A stretch of DNA of 64,000 nt from Bacillus fonticola (GTDB lineage: Bacteria; Bacillota; Bacilli; Bacillales; JC228), in assembly GCF_012955605.1 (NCBI RefSeq), contig NZ_CP052135.1, positions 1,333,501 through 1,397,500 on the forward strand. Direction: 5' to 3'. The translations under genes and the position numbers were made by a program. A model generated the notes under the pieces. That model made no database searches and had not been told where the DNA came from. It saw nothing but the letters and a program-made list of their open reading frames with translations. The number at the start of each line of letters is the position of its first letter. The first letter of the stretch is position 1. Below, in pieces: positions 1-9,745 of this stretch.

Positions 1-1
1 C

Positions 2-172
2 ATTATTGTGCTTGCATTCATGAAAGAATACGATAAAAAAGCTGGCTTAGGTTCACTCATTTCATTGATGCTTCCTTACAGCATCATCTTCCTTGTTGTC
101 TGGACTCTCCTTTTACTTGCATTTGCATTACTAGGAATTCCGCTTGGACCAGGAGTTGAATATAGGCTGTAG
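2..172 (+). CDS. AbgT-family transporter, C-terminal end (partial)
   Basis: Only the last 56 codons are in the window. The peptide has a cytoplasmic-type segment (FMKEYDKKAGLGSLIS), one long hydrophobic helix, and ends with GIPLGPGVEYRL. The pattern GLGSLISLMLPYS followed by a Trp-containing helix and PLGPG is what I know from the C-terminus of AbgT (aminobenzoyl-glutamate type) transporters, so export or import of a folate-breakdown product or antimetabolite is possible. The family call rests on this short tail. The gene ends just before two hairpins. It is not recG, which usually sits upstream of fapR in Bacillus. Confidence 0.6.
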   Translation: MIVLAFMKEYDKKAGLGSLISLMLPYSIIFLVVWTLLLLAFALLGIPLGPGVEYRL

Positions 173-180
173 ATCACCAT

Positions 181-226
181 ATGAACGAAGCCCTTATGAG
201 TTGCGACGCATAAGGGCTTTGTTCAT
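181..226 (+). terminator. Hairpin terminator after the transporter gene
   Basis: An 18-base arm beginning ATGAACGAAGCCC is repeated in inverted form at 209-226 with one mismatch. The right arm ends in a short T-containing stretch rather than a clean T-run, so termination strength is uncertain. Confidence 0.6.
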
Positions 227-230
227 AGCT

Positions 231-260
231 AGGGGCTGACCTCTAATTTGGTTAGCCCCT
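231..260. terminator. Second hairpin, possibly shared by the convergent genes
   Basis: AGGGGCTGACC pairs with GGTTAGCCCCT around an 8-base loop (one G-T pair). It lies between the transporter and the convergent coiled-coil gene, a typical place for a bidirectional terminator; no long T-run follows on the plus strand. Confidence 0.4.
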
Positions 261-345
261 TGAAAATGGTTGTAAAAATGAGTTATGGTGCAGTGAAGGT
301 TTTTCTAAGTCGGTTTCATCTGTGGGTATCAATAGGTGGTGATCG

Positions 346-939
346 TTACGAAGAGAGCTCGTCTAGCCTTTCTTCATGTTCTTGTAGTTGCAGCTCTTGC
401 ACGCCGATCTTCCGGTAAAGAAAGTCGTGGGTTTTTTCTTGACGCTTTAAGCGTTTGTTCAGCTCAGCAAAGCCTTCTTTTGTCTCAGAGCGTAATTCTT
501 TTACGTAAGCATTTGTTACATCAATACGAGCATGGCATTCAGCAAAGCCTTTATCCATCTTCTCGTTTGTTTCATCGATACGAGCATGGCATTCAGCAAA
601 GCCTTTATCCATCTTCTCGGTTGTTTCATCAATACGAGCATGGCATTCAGCAAAGCCTTTATCCATCTTCTCGTTTGTTTCATCAATACGAGCATGGCAT
701 TCAGCAAAGCCTTTATCCATCTTCTCGTTTGTTTCATCAATACGAGCGTGGCATTCAGCAAAGCCTTTATCCATTTTCTCGTTTGTTGCTTTTAGCTCCG
801 AACGGATATCAGCAAAACCATTGTCCATTTTTTCGTTTGTTGCTTTTAGTTCAGAATAGACCTCAGCGAAGCCTCTTTTCATGCTTTTATCTAGCTCAAT
901 AATAGCCTGCATAACTTGACCTAGTTCCTTTTCAGACAT
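346..939 (-). CDS. Repetitive coiled-coil protein of unknown function
   Basis: A 197-residue, soluble, highly charged protein with no signal peptide or membrane segment. Residues about 55-140 are tandem copies of an 18-residue unit (TNEKMDKGFAECHARIDE), encoded by 54-bp near-identical DNA repeats; flanking parts carry diverged versions (ELKATNEKMDNGFADIRS). The pattern predicts a long helical coiled coil, with one Cys and one His per repeat. The start has a strong ribosome site (GGGAGG) before ATG at 939. I do not recognise a specific function; phage-tail-like or scaffold coiled coils look similar. Copy number is probably variable between strains because the DNA repeats are almost identical. 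Confidence 0.75.
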   Translation of the reverse strand: MSEKELGQVMQAIIELDKSMKRGFAEVYSELKATNEKMDNGFADIRSELKATNEKMDKGFAECHARIDETNEKMDKGFAECHARIDETNEKMDKGFAECHARIDETTEKMDKGFAECHARIDETNEKMDKGFAECHARIDVTNAYVKELRSETKEGFAELNKRLKRQEKTHDFLYRKIGVQELQLQEHEERLDELSS

Positions 940-1068
940 TGTCGTTCCTCCCTTCCTTCATTTTTGAATGGTACGCCTACTATTCTAGCAAAAAAGAGCG
1001 AATGTTAGTAGGGAAAGTTCGTTAAAAACCATCAAATCCTTCCACAAAGTTTACAAGTCCTTTTCTTC

Positions 1069-1116
1069 TTGTCTTCCGAATCGTTTTTTGTTTATACTAT
1101 TAGTACCTAGTCATAG
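1069..1116 (+). promoter_or_regulatory. fapR promoter with FapR operator
   Basis: A -35 box TTGTCT (1069-1074) and -10 box TATACT (1093-1098) are separated by 18 bases. Directly downstream lies TTAGTACCTAGTCATAG (1100-1116). Its left half matches the known FapR operator (TTAGTACC with an inverted second half); the right half is degenerate. In B. subtilis FapR represses its own operon from this position, and malonyl-CoA releases it. Confidence 0.75.
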
Positions 1117-1142
1117 TTTCTAGTCATAATAGAACTGGATGG

Positions 1143-1733
1143 ATGTACATGAAGCTAAACAAAAAAGAGCGACAAAAACAATTGCAAACCGCCATTGATG
1201 ACAATCCATTTTGCACGGACGAGGAGTTGGCGGAGCGATTTTCTGTGAGCATTCAAACGATCAGACTCGACCGAATGGAACTTTCTATTCCAGAATTGCG
1301 TGAACGGATTCGGACAGTAGCAGAGCGACGTATCGATCAAGAAGTTCGTTCGCTTCCTATAGATGAAGTGATCGGAGAAATGGTGGATGTGGAGCTCGAT
1401 GAGAGTGCCATTTCTATTTTGGATGTCGGCGTGGAACACGTGTTTAAACGAAACGGTATAGCACGTGGTCATCACTTGTTTGCTCAAGCAAATTCGCTGG
1501 CCGTTGCAGTTATTGATGATGAGCTTGCTCTAACTGCGAAGTCAAACATTACGTTTACGAGACCTGTTAAGCGCGGGGAGAGGGTCGTTGCCAAAGCTAA
1601 GGTGACTCGTAACGAGAAAGAAAAAGGTCGTACGATCGTACTGGTAGAAAGCACTGTGAACCAAGAGCTTGTCTTTACCGGCGAATTTGAAATGTATCGT
1701 TCGCACGACAATAGAGGAGGCCAAGCGGAATGA
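1143..1733 (+). CDS. fapR: Transcription factor FapR, fatty acid biosynthesis repressor
   Basis: FapR is the Firmicutes repressor of fatty acid and phospholipid synthesis and uses malonyl-CoA as inducer. The 196-residue protein has an N-terminal helix-turn-helix (about residues 20-45, [17 protein letters not shown]) and a C-terminal hot-dog fold effector domain (about 75-190) containing [19 protein letters not shown], nearly identical to B. subtilis. A second possible ATG lies two codons in (1149); neither start has a strong ribosome site. It overlaps plsX by 4 bases, so the two are translationally coupled, and it has a FapR-type operator at its own promoter. Confidence 0.97.
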   Translation: MYMKLNKKERQKQLQTAIDDNPFCTDEELAERFSVSIQTIRLDRMELSIPELRERIRTVAERRIDQEVRSLPIDEVIGEMVDVELDESAISILDVGVEHVFKRNGIARGHHLFAQANSLAVAVIDDELALTAKSNITFTRPVKRGERVVAKAKVTRNEKEKGRTIVLVESTVNQELVFTGEFEMYRSHDNRGGQAE

Positions 1734-2719
1734 AGCTCGCGATAGATATAATGGGCGGAGACCACGCCCCTCACGCCATTTTGGATGGTGTACATAAAGG
1801 GTTGGAAGCATTCCCAGATGTAGAAATGCATTTATTCGGAGATCCAGCTGTTATTCCAGCAACACTTTCTTCCCACGATCGGGTCGTCGTTCATGCAACG
1901 ACAGAAGTGATAACATCGGATGACGAGCCGACTAGAGCCGTTAGAAGAAAGAAAGATTCCTCCATGGTGCGTGCGGCTAGTGCTGTGCGCGAAGGAGAGG
2001 CTGATGCCTGTCTTTCTGCAGGAAACACAGGTGCCCTCGTTGCTAGCGGTTTGCTTATTGTCGGACGGCAAAAAGGGGTCGAACGGCCGGCACTAGCTCC
2101 GACGCTTCCTACGCTAGATGGAAACGGCTTTGTATTTTTAGACGTTGGGGCTAACGTGGAAGCAAAGCCGCAGCACCTGTATCAATACGCTCTCATGGGA
2201 CATGCCTATGCAAAAAGTGTACGAAACGTTGAGCGTCCACGAGTAGGACTTCTAAATGTGGGAACCGAGGATCAAAAAGGAACGGCGCTAACGAAGGAAA
2301 CGTTTGAGCTCCTTCAAAACGAATCCTCCCTTCATTTTATCGGAAACGTAGAAGCGCGAGACCTTCTGCATGGTGTAGCAGATGTTGTCGTAACAGACGG
2401 ATTCACAGGAAACATGGTGCTGAAATCAATTGAAGGAACGGCATCAGCCCTGTTTTCGATGCTAAAGGAAACGTTCAGTTCTTCCCTAAAGGCAAAACTA
2501 GCTGCAGGAGTGTTAATGAAAGATTTGAGAACACTAAAGGGGAAAATGGATTACAAAGAGTATGGGGGTGCGTCGTTGTTTGGACTAAAGGCGCCTGTCG
2601 TCAAAGCGCACGGCTCATCTGACGCACAAGCTGTCTTCCATGCAATTCGACAAGCTCGTCTTTTAGTAGGAGCCAACGTATCCCAAGCCATACAAGTGGC
2701 TGAACAAAAGGAGGAGTAA
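1730..2719 (+). CDS. plsX: Phosphate acyltransferase PlsX
   Basis: PlsX makes acyl-phosphate from acyl-ACP, the acyl donor used by PlsY in phosphatidic acid synthesis; it works at the membrane surface. The 329-residue length is normal for the family. The N-terminus [14 protein letters not shown] and the internal [25 protein letters not shown] and [14 protein letters not shown] segments are family hallmarks. The start overlaps the fapR stop (ATGA). It is the second gene of the FapR-controlled operon with fabD, fabG and acpP. Confidence 0.97.
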   Translation: MKLAIDIMGGDHAPHAILDGVHKGLEAFPDVEMHLFGDPAVIPATLSSHDRVVVHATTEVITSDDEPTRAVRRKKDSSMVRAASAVREGEADACLSAGNTGALVASGLLIVGRQKGVERPALAPTLPTLDGNGFVFLDVGANVEAKPQHLYQYALMGHAYAKSVRNVERPRVGLLNVGTEDQKGTALTKETFELLQNESSLHFIGNVEARDLLHGVADVVVTDGFTGNMVLKSIEGTASALFSMLKETFSSSLKAKLAAGVLMKDLRTLKGKMDYKEYGGASLFGLKAPVVKAHGSSDAQAVFHAIRQARLLVGANVSQAIQVAEQKEE

Positions 2720-2721
2720 GT

Positions 2722-3684
2722 ATGAGGAAAACCGCTTTATTATTCCCAGGTCAAGGCTCCCAAGCAGTGGGCATGGGAAAAGAACTTGCTGAGCACTATG
2801 AAGAAGTGAAACAGGTTTTTAATCGTGCAGATGAACGCTTACAAGAAGAGTTTACGAAGCTTATTTTTGAAGGCCCAATTGAAACGTTAACAGAAACGTA
2901 CAATGCTCAGCCGGCGTTATTAACAACATCCGTCGCCATTCTAGAGAAGCTGAAAAAAGAAGGCGTCACGTTCGATGTCGTAGCAGGCCATAGTTTAGGA
3001 GAATATTCGGCGCTTGTAGCAGCTGGTGTACTTTCATTTGAGGATGCGGTTTATGCCGTTCGTCAGCGCGGCATTTTTATGGAGGAAGCAGTACCGAATG
3101 GACAAGGGGCGATGGCCGCTGTTCTCGGCATGCCTGAAGATCGCCTCGCTGAAGTGTGCAAAGTGGTCTCGAAAAGAGGAAACCTTGTGCAACTGGCCAA
3201 CATTAACTGCCCTGGACAAATCGTTATTTCAGGGACAAAAGAAGGAGTTGACGAGGCAGGCCGGGAAGCAAAGGAACAAGGAGCTAAACGCGTCATTCCG
3301 TTGAACGTGAGTGGACCATTTCACTCTAAGCTGATGGAGCCGGCCGGGGAACAGCTACAAAAAGTTTTAAAAGGGTTCTCGTTCCAGGAAGCAACAGTAC
3401 CAGTAGTAGCCAACGCCACTGCACAACATGTCAGAGATGACGCAGAAATCGAGCAGTTGCTTATTAAGCAAATCACCTCCCCCGTTCTTTGGGCACAGAC
3501 CATTCAATCTATGCTGGAATTTGGAGTCGATACGTTCATAGAAGTCGGACCTGGTAAAGTTCTCTCTGGACTCGTCAAGAAAATCGAACGAAAAGCGACC
3601 GTTCTTCCAGTTTACGATGAAGAAACGCTACAAAAGACGTTAGAGACGTTACGTGAAACAAAGGGAGAACAAGAAGCCTACTAA
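2722..3684 (+). CDS. fabD: Malonyl-CoA:ACP transacylase FabD
   Basis: FabD moves the malonyl group from CoA to acyl carrier protein, committing it to chain elongation. The 320-residue protein shows the N-terminal PGQGSQ motif, the nucleophile Ser91 in GHSLGEYSAL, and the catalytic His in GPFHSKLM. It begins 2 bases after plsX with GGAGGAG overlapping the plsX end, which supports coupled translation. The C-terminus (GPGKVLSGLVKKI) is complete. Confidence 0.97.
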   Translation: MRKTALLFPGQGSQAVGMGKELAEHYEEVKQVFNRADERLQEEFTKLIFEGPIETLTETYNAQPALLTTSVAILEKLKKEGVTFDVVAGHSLGEYSALVAAGVLSFEDAVYAVRQRGIFMEEAVPNGQGAMAAVLGMPEDRLAEVCKVVSKRGNLVQLANINCPGQIVISGTKEGVDEAGREAKEQGAKRVIPLNVSGPFHSKLMEPAGEQLQKVLKGFSFQEATVPVVANATAQHVRDDAEIEQLLIKQITSPVLWAQTIQSMLEFGVDTFIEVGPGKVLSGLVKKIERKATVLPVYDEETLQKTLETLRETKGEQEAY

Positions 3685-3718
3685 CAGTTAGCTTCAGAGG
3701 AGAAAGGAGCCATAACAG

Positions 3719-4462
3719 ATGAGATTAGAAGGAAAGGTTGCCGTAGTAACAGGCGCTTCTCGTGGAATTGGACGAGCGATCGCCCTGACGTTTGCCAAAG
3801 AAGGCGCAAACGTAGTCGTCAATTATGCTGGAAGTGAGCAAAAAGCAAAAGAAGTCGTGGCCGAAATAGAACAGCTCGGTCGAAAAGCGATCGCAGTACA
3901 AGCAGGGGTGCAACATGCAGAAGAAGTGTCTGCTTTAATCAAAACAACTGTGGAATCATTTGGACGAGTGGATATTCTCGTCAATAATGCTGGGATAACA
4001 CGTGACAATTTGCTTATGCGTATGAAAGAAGAAGAGTGGGATGACGTGATCAATACCAATTTAAAAGGTGTATTTTTAACGACCAAAGCGGTCACGCGTC
4101 CAATGATGAAGCAGCGCAGCGGAACGATCATTAACATTTCATCAGTTGTGGGCGTATTAGGAAACCCAGGGCAAGCAAATTATGTAGCGGCGAAATCAGG
4201 CGTCATCGGTTTAACGAAAACGTCAGCCAAAGAATTGGCAGCGCGTAACATCCGTGTCAACGCGATTGCACCAGGATTTATTTCTACAGACATGACGGAC
4301 CAGTTAAGTGACGATGTACGAGAAGCGATGCTAACCAATATTCCTTTAAGTAAATTAGGTAAACCTGAAGACATTGCAAACGCAGCCGTCTTTCTTGCAA
4401 GTGAAGAAAGTCGATACATGACCGGTCAGACGCTCCACGTTGATGGAGGAATGGTCATGTAA
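3719..4462 (+). CDS. fabG: 3-oxoacyl-ACP reductase FabG
   Basis: FabG is the NADPH-dependent reductase of the first reduction step in fatty acid elongation. The 247-residue SDR has the cofactor motif [10 protein letters not shown] (residues 11-20), NNAGIT, the catalytic Ser142, Tyr155 and Lys159 (SSVVG...NYVAAKSG) and the usual C-terminus [14 protein letters not shown]. It follows fabD by 34 bases with AGGAGAAAGGAG upstream. The fabD-fabG-acpP order is the standard Firmicutes arrangement. Confidence 0.97.
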   Translation: MRLEGKVAVVTGASRGIGRAIALTFAKEGANVVVNYAGSEQKAKEVVAEIEQLGRKAIAVQAGVQHAEEVSALIKTTVESFGRVDILVNNAGITRDNLLMRMKEEEWDDVINTNLKGVFLTTKAVTRPMMKQRSGTIINISSVVGVLGNPGQANYVAAKSGVIGLTKTSAKELAARNIRVNAIAPGFISTDMTDQLSDDVREAMLTNIPLSKLGKPEDIANAAVFLASEESRYMTGQTLHVDGGMVM

Positions 4463-4516
4463 GGATTGTTTAAAGACAAAGTATCCCTTATAATACTTGA
4501 GGGGAGGTGAATCCTT

Positions 4517-4750
4517 ATGGCAGACGTATTAGATCGTGTAAGCAAAATCATCGTGGACCGTCTCGGTGTCGATGCATCAGAAATCAAGCCAGAAGCCTCT
4601 TTCAAAGATGATCTAGGTGCAGACTCCCTTGATGTCGTTGAACTTGTTATGGAGCTTGAAGATGAATTTGAAATGGAAATTTCAGATGAACAAGCAGAAA
4701 AAATCGTCACAGTGGGTGACGCTGTGGATTACATAAAAGGCAGTATGTAA
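4517..4750 (+). CDS. acpP: Acyl carrier protein
   Basis: A 77-residue acidic protein that carries acyl chains on a 4'-phosphopantetheine arm. The attachment Ser37 lies in the motif [11 protein letters not shown]. The ribosome site is very strong (GGGGAGGTGAAT before ATG), fitting the high expression expected of ACP. It closes the fap operon and is followed at once by a terminator. Confidence 0.98.
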   Translation: MADVLDRVSKIIVDRLGVDASEIKPEASFKDDLGADSLDVVELVMELEDEFEMEISDEQAEKIVTVGDAVDYIKGSM

Positions 4751-4768
4751 GACACGCTTTGACAGTGG

Positions 4769-4799
4769 AAAGCTCCGTACTTCATGCGGAGCTTTTTAT
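4769..4799 (+). terminator. Rho-independent terminator after acpP
   Basis: AAAGCTCCG pairs with CGGAGCTTT around a short loop, followed by a T-rich tail. It would separate the fatty acid operon from rnc, at least partly. Confidence 0.85.
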
Positions 4800-4882
4800 T
4801 TAACGATAGCATTTGCCCCTTTGAACCGGGGATCTGATAAGTGTGTCTGTAACAGATGGAAAGGAAGAAGTAGGTGGGAGCC

Positions 4883-5617
4883 ATGAGCAAAAGGCAAAAA
4901 GAAAAACAAATCCAAAAAGAGAAATTGACTGGGTTTCAGCAAACCATTTCTATTGCATTTAGAAATGAAGCGTTGCTTGAACAAGCATTTACCCATTCAT
5001 CATATGTGAATGAGCATCGCAAAAAGCCTCATGAGGACAACGAACGATTGGAGTTTTTAGGAGATGCGGTGTTGGAGTTAACAGTATCCCATTTTTTGTA
5101 TGGACAGTATCCAACGATGTCCGAAGGGGAACTAACAAAGCTACGTGCTGCCATCGTCTGCGAGCCATCACTCGTTATTTTTGCTAACGAATTACGCTTT
5201 TCAGAGCTTGTGTTACTCGGAAAAGGAGAAGAGTTGACTGGCGGAAGAAATCGTCCGGCTTTATTAGCAGATGTGTTTGAAGCGTTTGTAGGGGCCCTCT
5301 ATTTAGACCAAGGAATTCATGTAGTCCAAGCGTTCCTTGAAAAATGGGTGTTTCCAAAAGTGGCGCGTGGTGCTTTTTCGCATGTGATGGATTTTAAAAG
5401 CCAGCTTCAAGAGCGCGTACAACGCGACGGGGCAGGTGGGCTAGAGTACAGTATCGTCAATGAGCAAGGTCCTGCCCATAGTCGAATTTTTGTTGCACAG
5501 GTGCATTATAACGGCGACGTTCTAGGTGAAGGAACGGGGCGGTCGAAAAAAGAAGCTGAACAAAATGCGGCCAAATTGGCAATTGAAAGCTTTCAAAATA
5601 AAGAACAAGGATGGTAA
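4883..5617 (+). CDS. rnc: Ribonuclease III
   Basis: Double-strand-specific endoribonuclease that processes rRNA precursors and structured mRNAs. The catalytic domain has the signature [13 protein letters not shown] and the second metal-binding segment [16 protein letters not shown]; a double-stranded RNA binding domain (about residues 170-240, KSQLQE...[12 protein letters not shown]) follows. I place the start at ATG 4883 (MSKRQKEKQ), which sits 5 bases after AGGTGG; a GTG three codons upstream (4874) lies within that ribosome site. About 244 residues, as in relatives. smc follows after 15 bases. Confidence 0.96.
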   Translation: MSKRQKEKQIQKEKLTGFQQTISIAFRNEALLEQAFTHSSYVNEHRKKPHEDNERLEFLGDAVLELTVSHFLYGQYPTMSEGELTKLRAAIVCEPSLVIFANELRFSELVLLGKGEELTGGRNRPALLADVFEAFVGALYLDQGIHVVQAFLEKWVFPKVARGAFSHVMDFKSQLQERVQRDGAGGLEYSIVNEQGPAHSRIFVAQVHYNGDVLGEGTGRSKKEAEQNAAKLAIESFQNKEQGW

Positions 5618-5632
5618 GGGGGTGGCTGCAAC

Positions 5633-8600
5633 ATGTATTTAAAACGATTGGAATCAATCGGCTTTAAATCGTTTGCTGAGCACATCTCAGTAGATTTTGT
5701 ACCCGGGGTCACCGCTGTTGTGGGTCCGAACGGAAGTGGAAAAAGTAATATAACAGACGCCATTCGCTGGGTGTTAGGTGAGCAGTCGGCGAGGTCTCTT
5801 CGTGGTGGAAAAATGGAAGACATTATTTTTGCCGGGAGCGACAGTAGAAAGCCACTTAACTTTGCCGAGGTCGGTCTTACTTTGTCCAACGAGGACGGGG
5901 CGTTACCGCTAGATTACGATGAGGTCAACGTCGTTCGTCGTGTATATAGAAGCGGGGATAGCGAATTTTTCATAAACAAGCAATCGTGCCGTCTTAAAGA
6001 CATCATCGATTTATTTATGGATTCTGGTTTAGGGCGAGAAGCCTTTTCCATCATCAGTCAAGGACGAGTGGAAGAAATCTTGAACTCTAAATCGGACGAG
6101 CGCCGCACTATTTTTGAAGAAGCAGCAGGGGTGTTGAAATACAAGAATCGCAAGAAAAAAGCAGAGGGTAAATTGACCGAAACAGAAGGAAACCTTTATC
6201 GTGTGCGCGATATTTTAGGAGAGCTTGAAGGTCAAGTCGAACCGCTGGGCATGCAGGCGTCTGTTGCCAAAGACTTTCTCGAGCAAAAAGAAGAGCTAAA
6301 GCGTGTCGAAGTAGCGGTTATTGCCCAAGAAATTGAGGAACTCCACCTTCAATGGCAAGAGTGTGAGTCTTCTTTAGAAAAATTGAATATGCTAGACATG
6401 GAAACATCGTCCCATTTACGAGAAAAAGAAGCAGCAGAGGAACAGATGAAAGGACGGATCCATGCGCTAGACGATTCGATCTCGAACTTGCAGCAAGTGC
6501 TCCTTGAAACCTCTGAAGCTTTGGAAAAAGTGGAGGGCCAAAAAGGGGTTTTACAAGAACGTCAGAAAAATGCCGAAACGAACCAAGCGCAAATGAGGCA
6601 AGCTAGAACCGAGCTTGAAGAGAAACTTGCTGCCACAGAATCCGAAATAGAGACCCGGAAAACGAATGTAAATACGCTAGAAGCCGACTTGAAAGAGGCG
6701 AAAGTCAGACTACAAAAACTAACCGCAACCCTTTCTCATATTGAAGAAGGCATAGAGGACAAAATAGAATCACTCAAAAGTGAATACATCGAGCGTCTTA
6801 ACGAGCAAGCACGTTCCAAGCATGAAAAAACGCATATAGATGACCAACGACGACGTACATCTACGCAAAAAAATAAGGTGCAAGAGGAAAACTCGTCATT
6901 ACTGCAACAACGTGAGCAGATTGAAAAAGAAGTCCGCGATGTAAAGGAGAAGCGTATTCAGGCAGAGGAAAAAGTGCAAAACGCTTTGCAAAACTACAAA
7001 AGAGTAGATAGAGAGCGCCACACGCTGGAAGAAAAAATAGAATCACTTGAATCCCAGTTATACAGGGCGTACCAATTCCTCCAGCAAACGAAGTCGAAAA
7101 AAGAGATGTTGGAAGCGATGGAGGAAGAGTATGCTGGCTTTTTTCAAGGTGTAAAGGAAGTACTCAAGGCAAGAGAATCGCTACAAGGAGTGCACGGCGC
7201 GGTAGCCGAATTAATCCAAGTGGACGAGGGGTATAAAGAAGCGCTCGAAATGGCTCTCGGTGCTGCTCTTCAACACGTTGTTGTAGAAGACGAGCGAACT
7301 GCACGAGAATCTATCTCGTTTTTGAAAAAAAACCGAGCCGGACGTGCTACATTTTTGCCTCTCTCCACAATGAAGGCGCGCAATATTCCTGAGCAACAGC
7401 TTCAGCGTGTAACGAGTCATTCGGATTGGATCGGGGTGGCGAGCGATCTCGTTACAACTGCCCCTATTTATGAATCGATAGTGAAAAATTTGCTCGGGAT
7501 GACTGTTGTCTCCAAAACGTTGCAAGGGGCGAATGCCATTGCTTCTGCCCTTGGCCATCGGTATAGAGTCGTGACGCTAGAAGGCGACGTAGTTAACGCC
7601 GGTGGTTCCATGTCAGGTGGAGCACAAAAGAAGAACCCGAATTCTGTGCTTTCTCGGAAAAAAGAGCTGGAGTCTTTGCAAAAAAAGCTCGCTCAAATGG
7701 AGAAGGATTCTGTACAGTTTGAAGATAAAGTGAAAAGTCATAAGCAACGTTTACGTGAACTGAACACGCTTCTGCAAACAGCACGCGAAGATGGAGAAGC
7801 ACTACGACTTCAAGAGCAAGCGATTAAAGGGGACGAGCGCGAGGTGGAAGCTCGTGCGAAATCGTTACAGGAACGCTTGCGAGTATACGATTTAGAGCAA
7901 AACCAGCTCTCAACCGACGCCAGGTCTCTTGAGGAAAAAGAACGTGCTGTTTCCGTTCACTTGAAAGAACTAGAAGCGACCATTGCTAATCTAGACGCCA
8001 CCATTCAATATTTGACCAAGCAACAACAAGAACACGCCGCCTCGAAGGAACAACTTCACGACCAATTAGGCGAAGTGAAGATTGAAGTCGCGACAAAGCG
8101 CGAACAACTGCAATACGCAAAAGAACGCTTTGAAACGATGGAAACAGAGCGTGCGGCGTGGCAAGCAGAGTGGAAAAAGCTAGACGATGAATTGCGATGG
8201 TTAACGAGCGAAATGAACTCAACGACCTCAGGAGAATCTGAGCTAGAAATTTCCTCTCGAGAAAAGGCTGCTGAAAAAGAACGCACGCTTCAACTATTGA
8301 AAGAACGGCGAAAAGAGCGCATGGATGCCCAAGAAAGCTTGGAGCAACTCGTACTGGAAGCGAAGGAGCTTCGTCGCCAGCATCGAAACGTGACTGAGCA
8401 AGTTTCCATGGAGCAGGTAAGAGCAAATCGAGTTGACGTCGAGCTGGAAACGAAGCTAGGCATCCTTCGAGAAGAGTATGAGCTTTCTTTTGAATTGGCA
8501 AAAGTTGAGTTTCCGCTGCAGGAACCCCTGCAAGAAGCGAAGAAGCAAGTGAAACTCATTAAGCGCGCCATCGAAGAACTAGGAACGGTCAATCTAGGGG

Positions 8601-9190
8601 CCATTGAGGAATTTGAACGCGTACACGAGCGCTATACATTCCTTCTGGAGCAAAAAGACGATTTGGAGCAAGCGAAAGCCACATTGCACGACGTCATTGA
8701 AGAGATGGATGAAGAAATGGAAAAACGCTTTGCGACGACATTTTATGCGATTTCTTCCCAATTCGAAGGCGTCTTCCAAGCGCTGTTTGGTGGAGGACGC
8801 GCAGAGTTGCGATTAACTGACCCAAACGACCTGTTAGAAACTGGCGTCGATATTGTCGCGCAACCACCAGGAAAAAAGCTAACAAACTTAGGGCTACTCT
8901 CTGGTGGAGAACGCGCACTAACAGCCATCGCCTTGCTGTTCTCGATTTTAAAAGTGCGCCCGGTTCCGTTTTGTGTGCTTGACGAAGTAGAGGCAGCGCT
9001 TGATGAAGCAAACGTTGCACGATTTAGTCACTATTTGAAACAATTCAGCAAAGAAACGCAATTTATCGTCATTACCCATAGAAAAGGCACAATGGAAGGA
9101 GCAGACGTCCTCTACGGCGTCACGATGCAAGAATCTGGTGTGTCCAAGCTCGTTAGCGTGAAGTTAGAAGAGCGTCACCTCGTCACCTAA
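5633..9190 (+). CDS. smc: Chromosome segregation protein SMC
   Basis: Core ATPase of the SMC-ScpAB condensin, which is loaded near the origin and aligns chromosome arms. The 1185-residue protein is full length. The Walker A motif GPNGSGKSN is at residues 31-39; long coiled coils occupy about 170-510 and 670-1020; the hinge (about 515-665) ends in GGSMSGG. The C-terminal ATPase half has the ABC signature LLSGGERALTA (near 1088) and Walker B FCVLDEVEAALDEAN (near 1113). In B. subtilis ftsY follows directly; here a 20-bp tandem array separates them. Confidence 0.98.
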   Translation: MYLKRLESIGFKSFAEHISVDFVPGVTAVVGPNGSGKSNITDAIRWVLGEQSARSLRGGKMEDIIFAGSDSRKPLNFAEVGLTLSNEDGALPLDYDEVNVVRRVYRSGDSEFFINKQSCRLKDIIDLFMDSGLGREAFSIISQGRVEEILNSKSDERRTIFEEAAGVLKYKNRKKKAEGKLTETEGNLYRVRDILGELEGQVEPLGMQASVAKDFLEQKEELKRVEVAVIAQEIEELHLQWQECESSLEKLNMLDMETSSHLREKEAAEEQMKGRIHALDDSISNLQQVLLETSEALEKVEGQKGVLQERQKNAETNQAQMRQARTELEEKLAATESEIETRKTNVNTLEADLKEAKVRLQKLTATLSHIEEGIEDKIESLKSEYIERLNEQARSKHEKTHIDDQRRRTSTQKNKVQEENSSLLQQREQIEKEVRDVKEKRIQAEEKVQNALQNYKRVDRERHTLEEKIESLESQLYRAYQFLQQTKSKKEMLEAMEEEYAGFFQGVKEVLKARESLQGVHGAVAELIQVDEGYKEALEMALGAALQHVVVEDERTARESISFLKKNRAGRATFLPLSTMKARNIPEQQLQRVTSHSDWIGVASDLVTTAPIYESIVKNLLGMTVVSKTLQGANAIASALGHRYRVVTLEGDVVNAGGSMSGGAQKKNPNSVLSRKKELESLQKKLAQMEKDSVQFEDKVKSHKQRLRELNTLLQTAREDGEALRLQEQAIKGDEREVEARAKSLQERLRVYDLEQNQLSTDARSLEEKERAVSVHLKELEATIANLDATIQYLTKQQQEHAASKEQLHDQLGEVKIEVATKREQLQYAKERFETMETERAAWQAEWKKLDDELRWLTSEMNSTTSGESELEISSREKAAEKERTLQLLKERRKERMDAQESLEQLVLEAKELRRQHRNVTEQVSMEQVRANRVDVELETKLGILREEYELSFELAKVEFPLQEPLQEAKKQVKLIKRAIEELGTVNLGAIEEFERVHERYTFLLEQKDDLEQAKATLHDVIEEMDEEMEKRFATTFYAISSQFEGVFQALFGGGRAELRLTDPNDLLETGVDIVAQPPGKKLTNLGLLSGGERALTAIALLFSILKVRPVPFCVLDEVEAALDEANVARFSHYLKQFSKETQFIVITHRKGTMEGADVLYGVTMQESGVSKLVSVKLEERHLVT

Positions 9191-9305
9191 TCAATGTCTA
9201 AAGTGAAAAACACATCCGCGAACCCCGAAGGGAAACCAAGTGACTAGCAGGCAACCGCGTTCAGTGGAGCGGGAAACCGTTCTGAATCCGCGATCGTGGC
9301 GAGAA

Positions 9306-9745
9306 ATCCGCGATCGCGAGCAGATATCCGCGATCAGGAGCATATATCCGCGATCAGGAGCATATATCCGCGATCAGGAGCATATATCCGCGGTCAGAGG
9401 AATATATCCGCGGTCAGGAGCAGATATCCGCGATCAGAGAAATATATCCGCGATCAGAGGAATATATCCGCGATCAGGAGCAGATATCCGCGGTCAGAGG
9501 AATATATCCGCGGTCAGGAGCAGATATCCGCGATCAGAGAAATATATCCGCGATCAGGAGCAGATATCCGCGGTCAGAGAAATATATCCGCGATCAGGAG
9601 CAGATATCCGCGATTAGAAGAATATATCCGCGGTCAGGAGCAGATATCCGCGGTCAGGAGCATATATCCGCGGTCAGAGAAATATATCCGCGATCAGGAG
9701 CATATATCCGCGATCAGAGAAATATATCCGCGGTCAGAAGGTCGA
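9306..9745. repeat. Tandem array 1: about 22 units of exactly 20 bp
   Basis: Between smc and ftsY. The unit is ATCCGCG(A/G)TCAG followed by a variable stretch (GAGCATAT, GAGCAGAT, AGAAATAT or AGGAATAT). The period stays at 20 bp for about 440 bases with no insertions or deletions. Upstream, 9206-9305 holds decayed units (ATCCGCGAACCCC, ACCGCGTTCAG, ATCCGCGATCGTGG). Both plus-strand reading frames over it are open only because a 20-bp unit without stops repeats every 20 codons. No intervening unique sequence exists, so this is not a CRISPR. It lies inside a normally cotranscribed gene pair. Confidence 0.97.

Noticed and set aside
9306-9745. CRISPR array
   Set aside because: Repeats are directly adjacent with no spacers, and no cas genes are present. 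The same holds for arrays 2 and 3.
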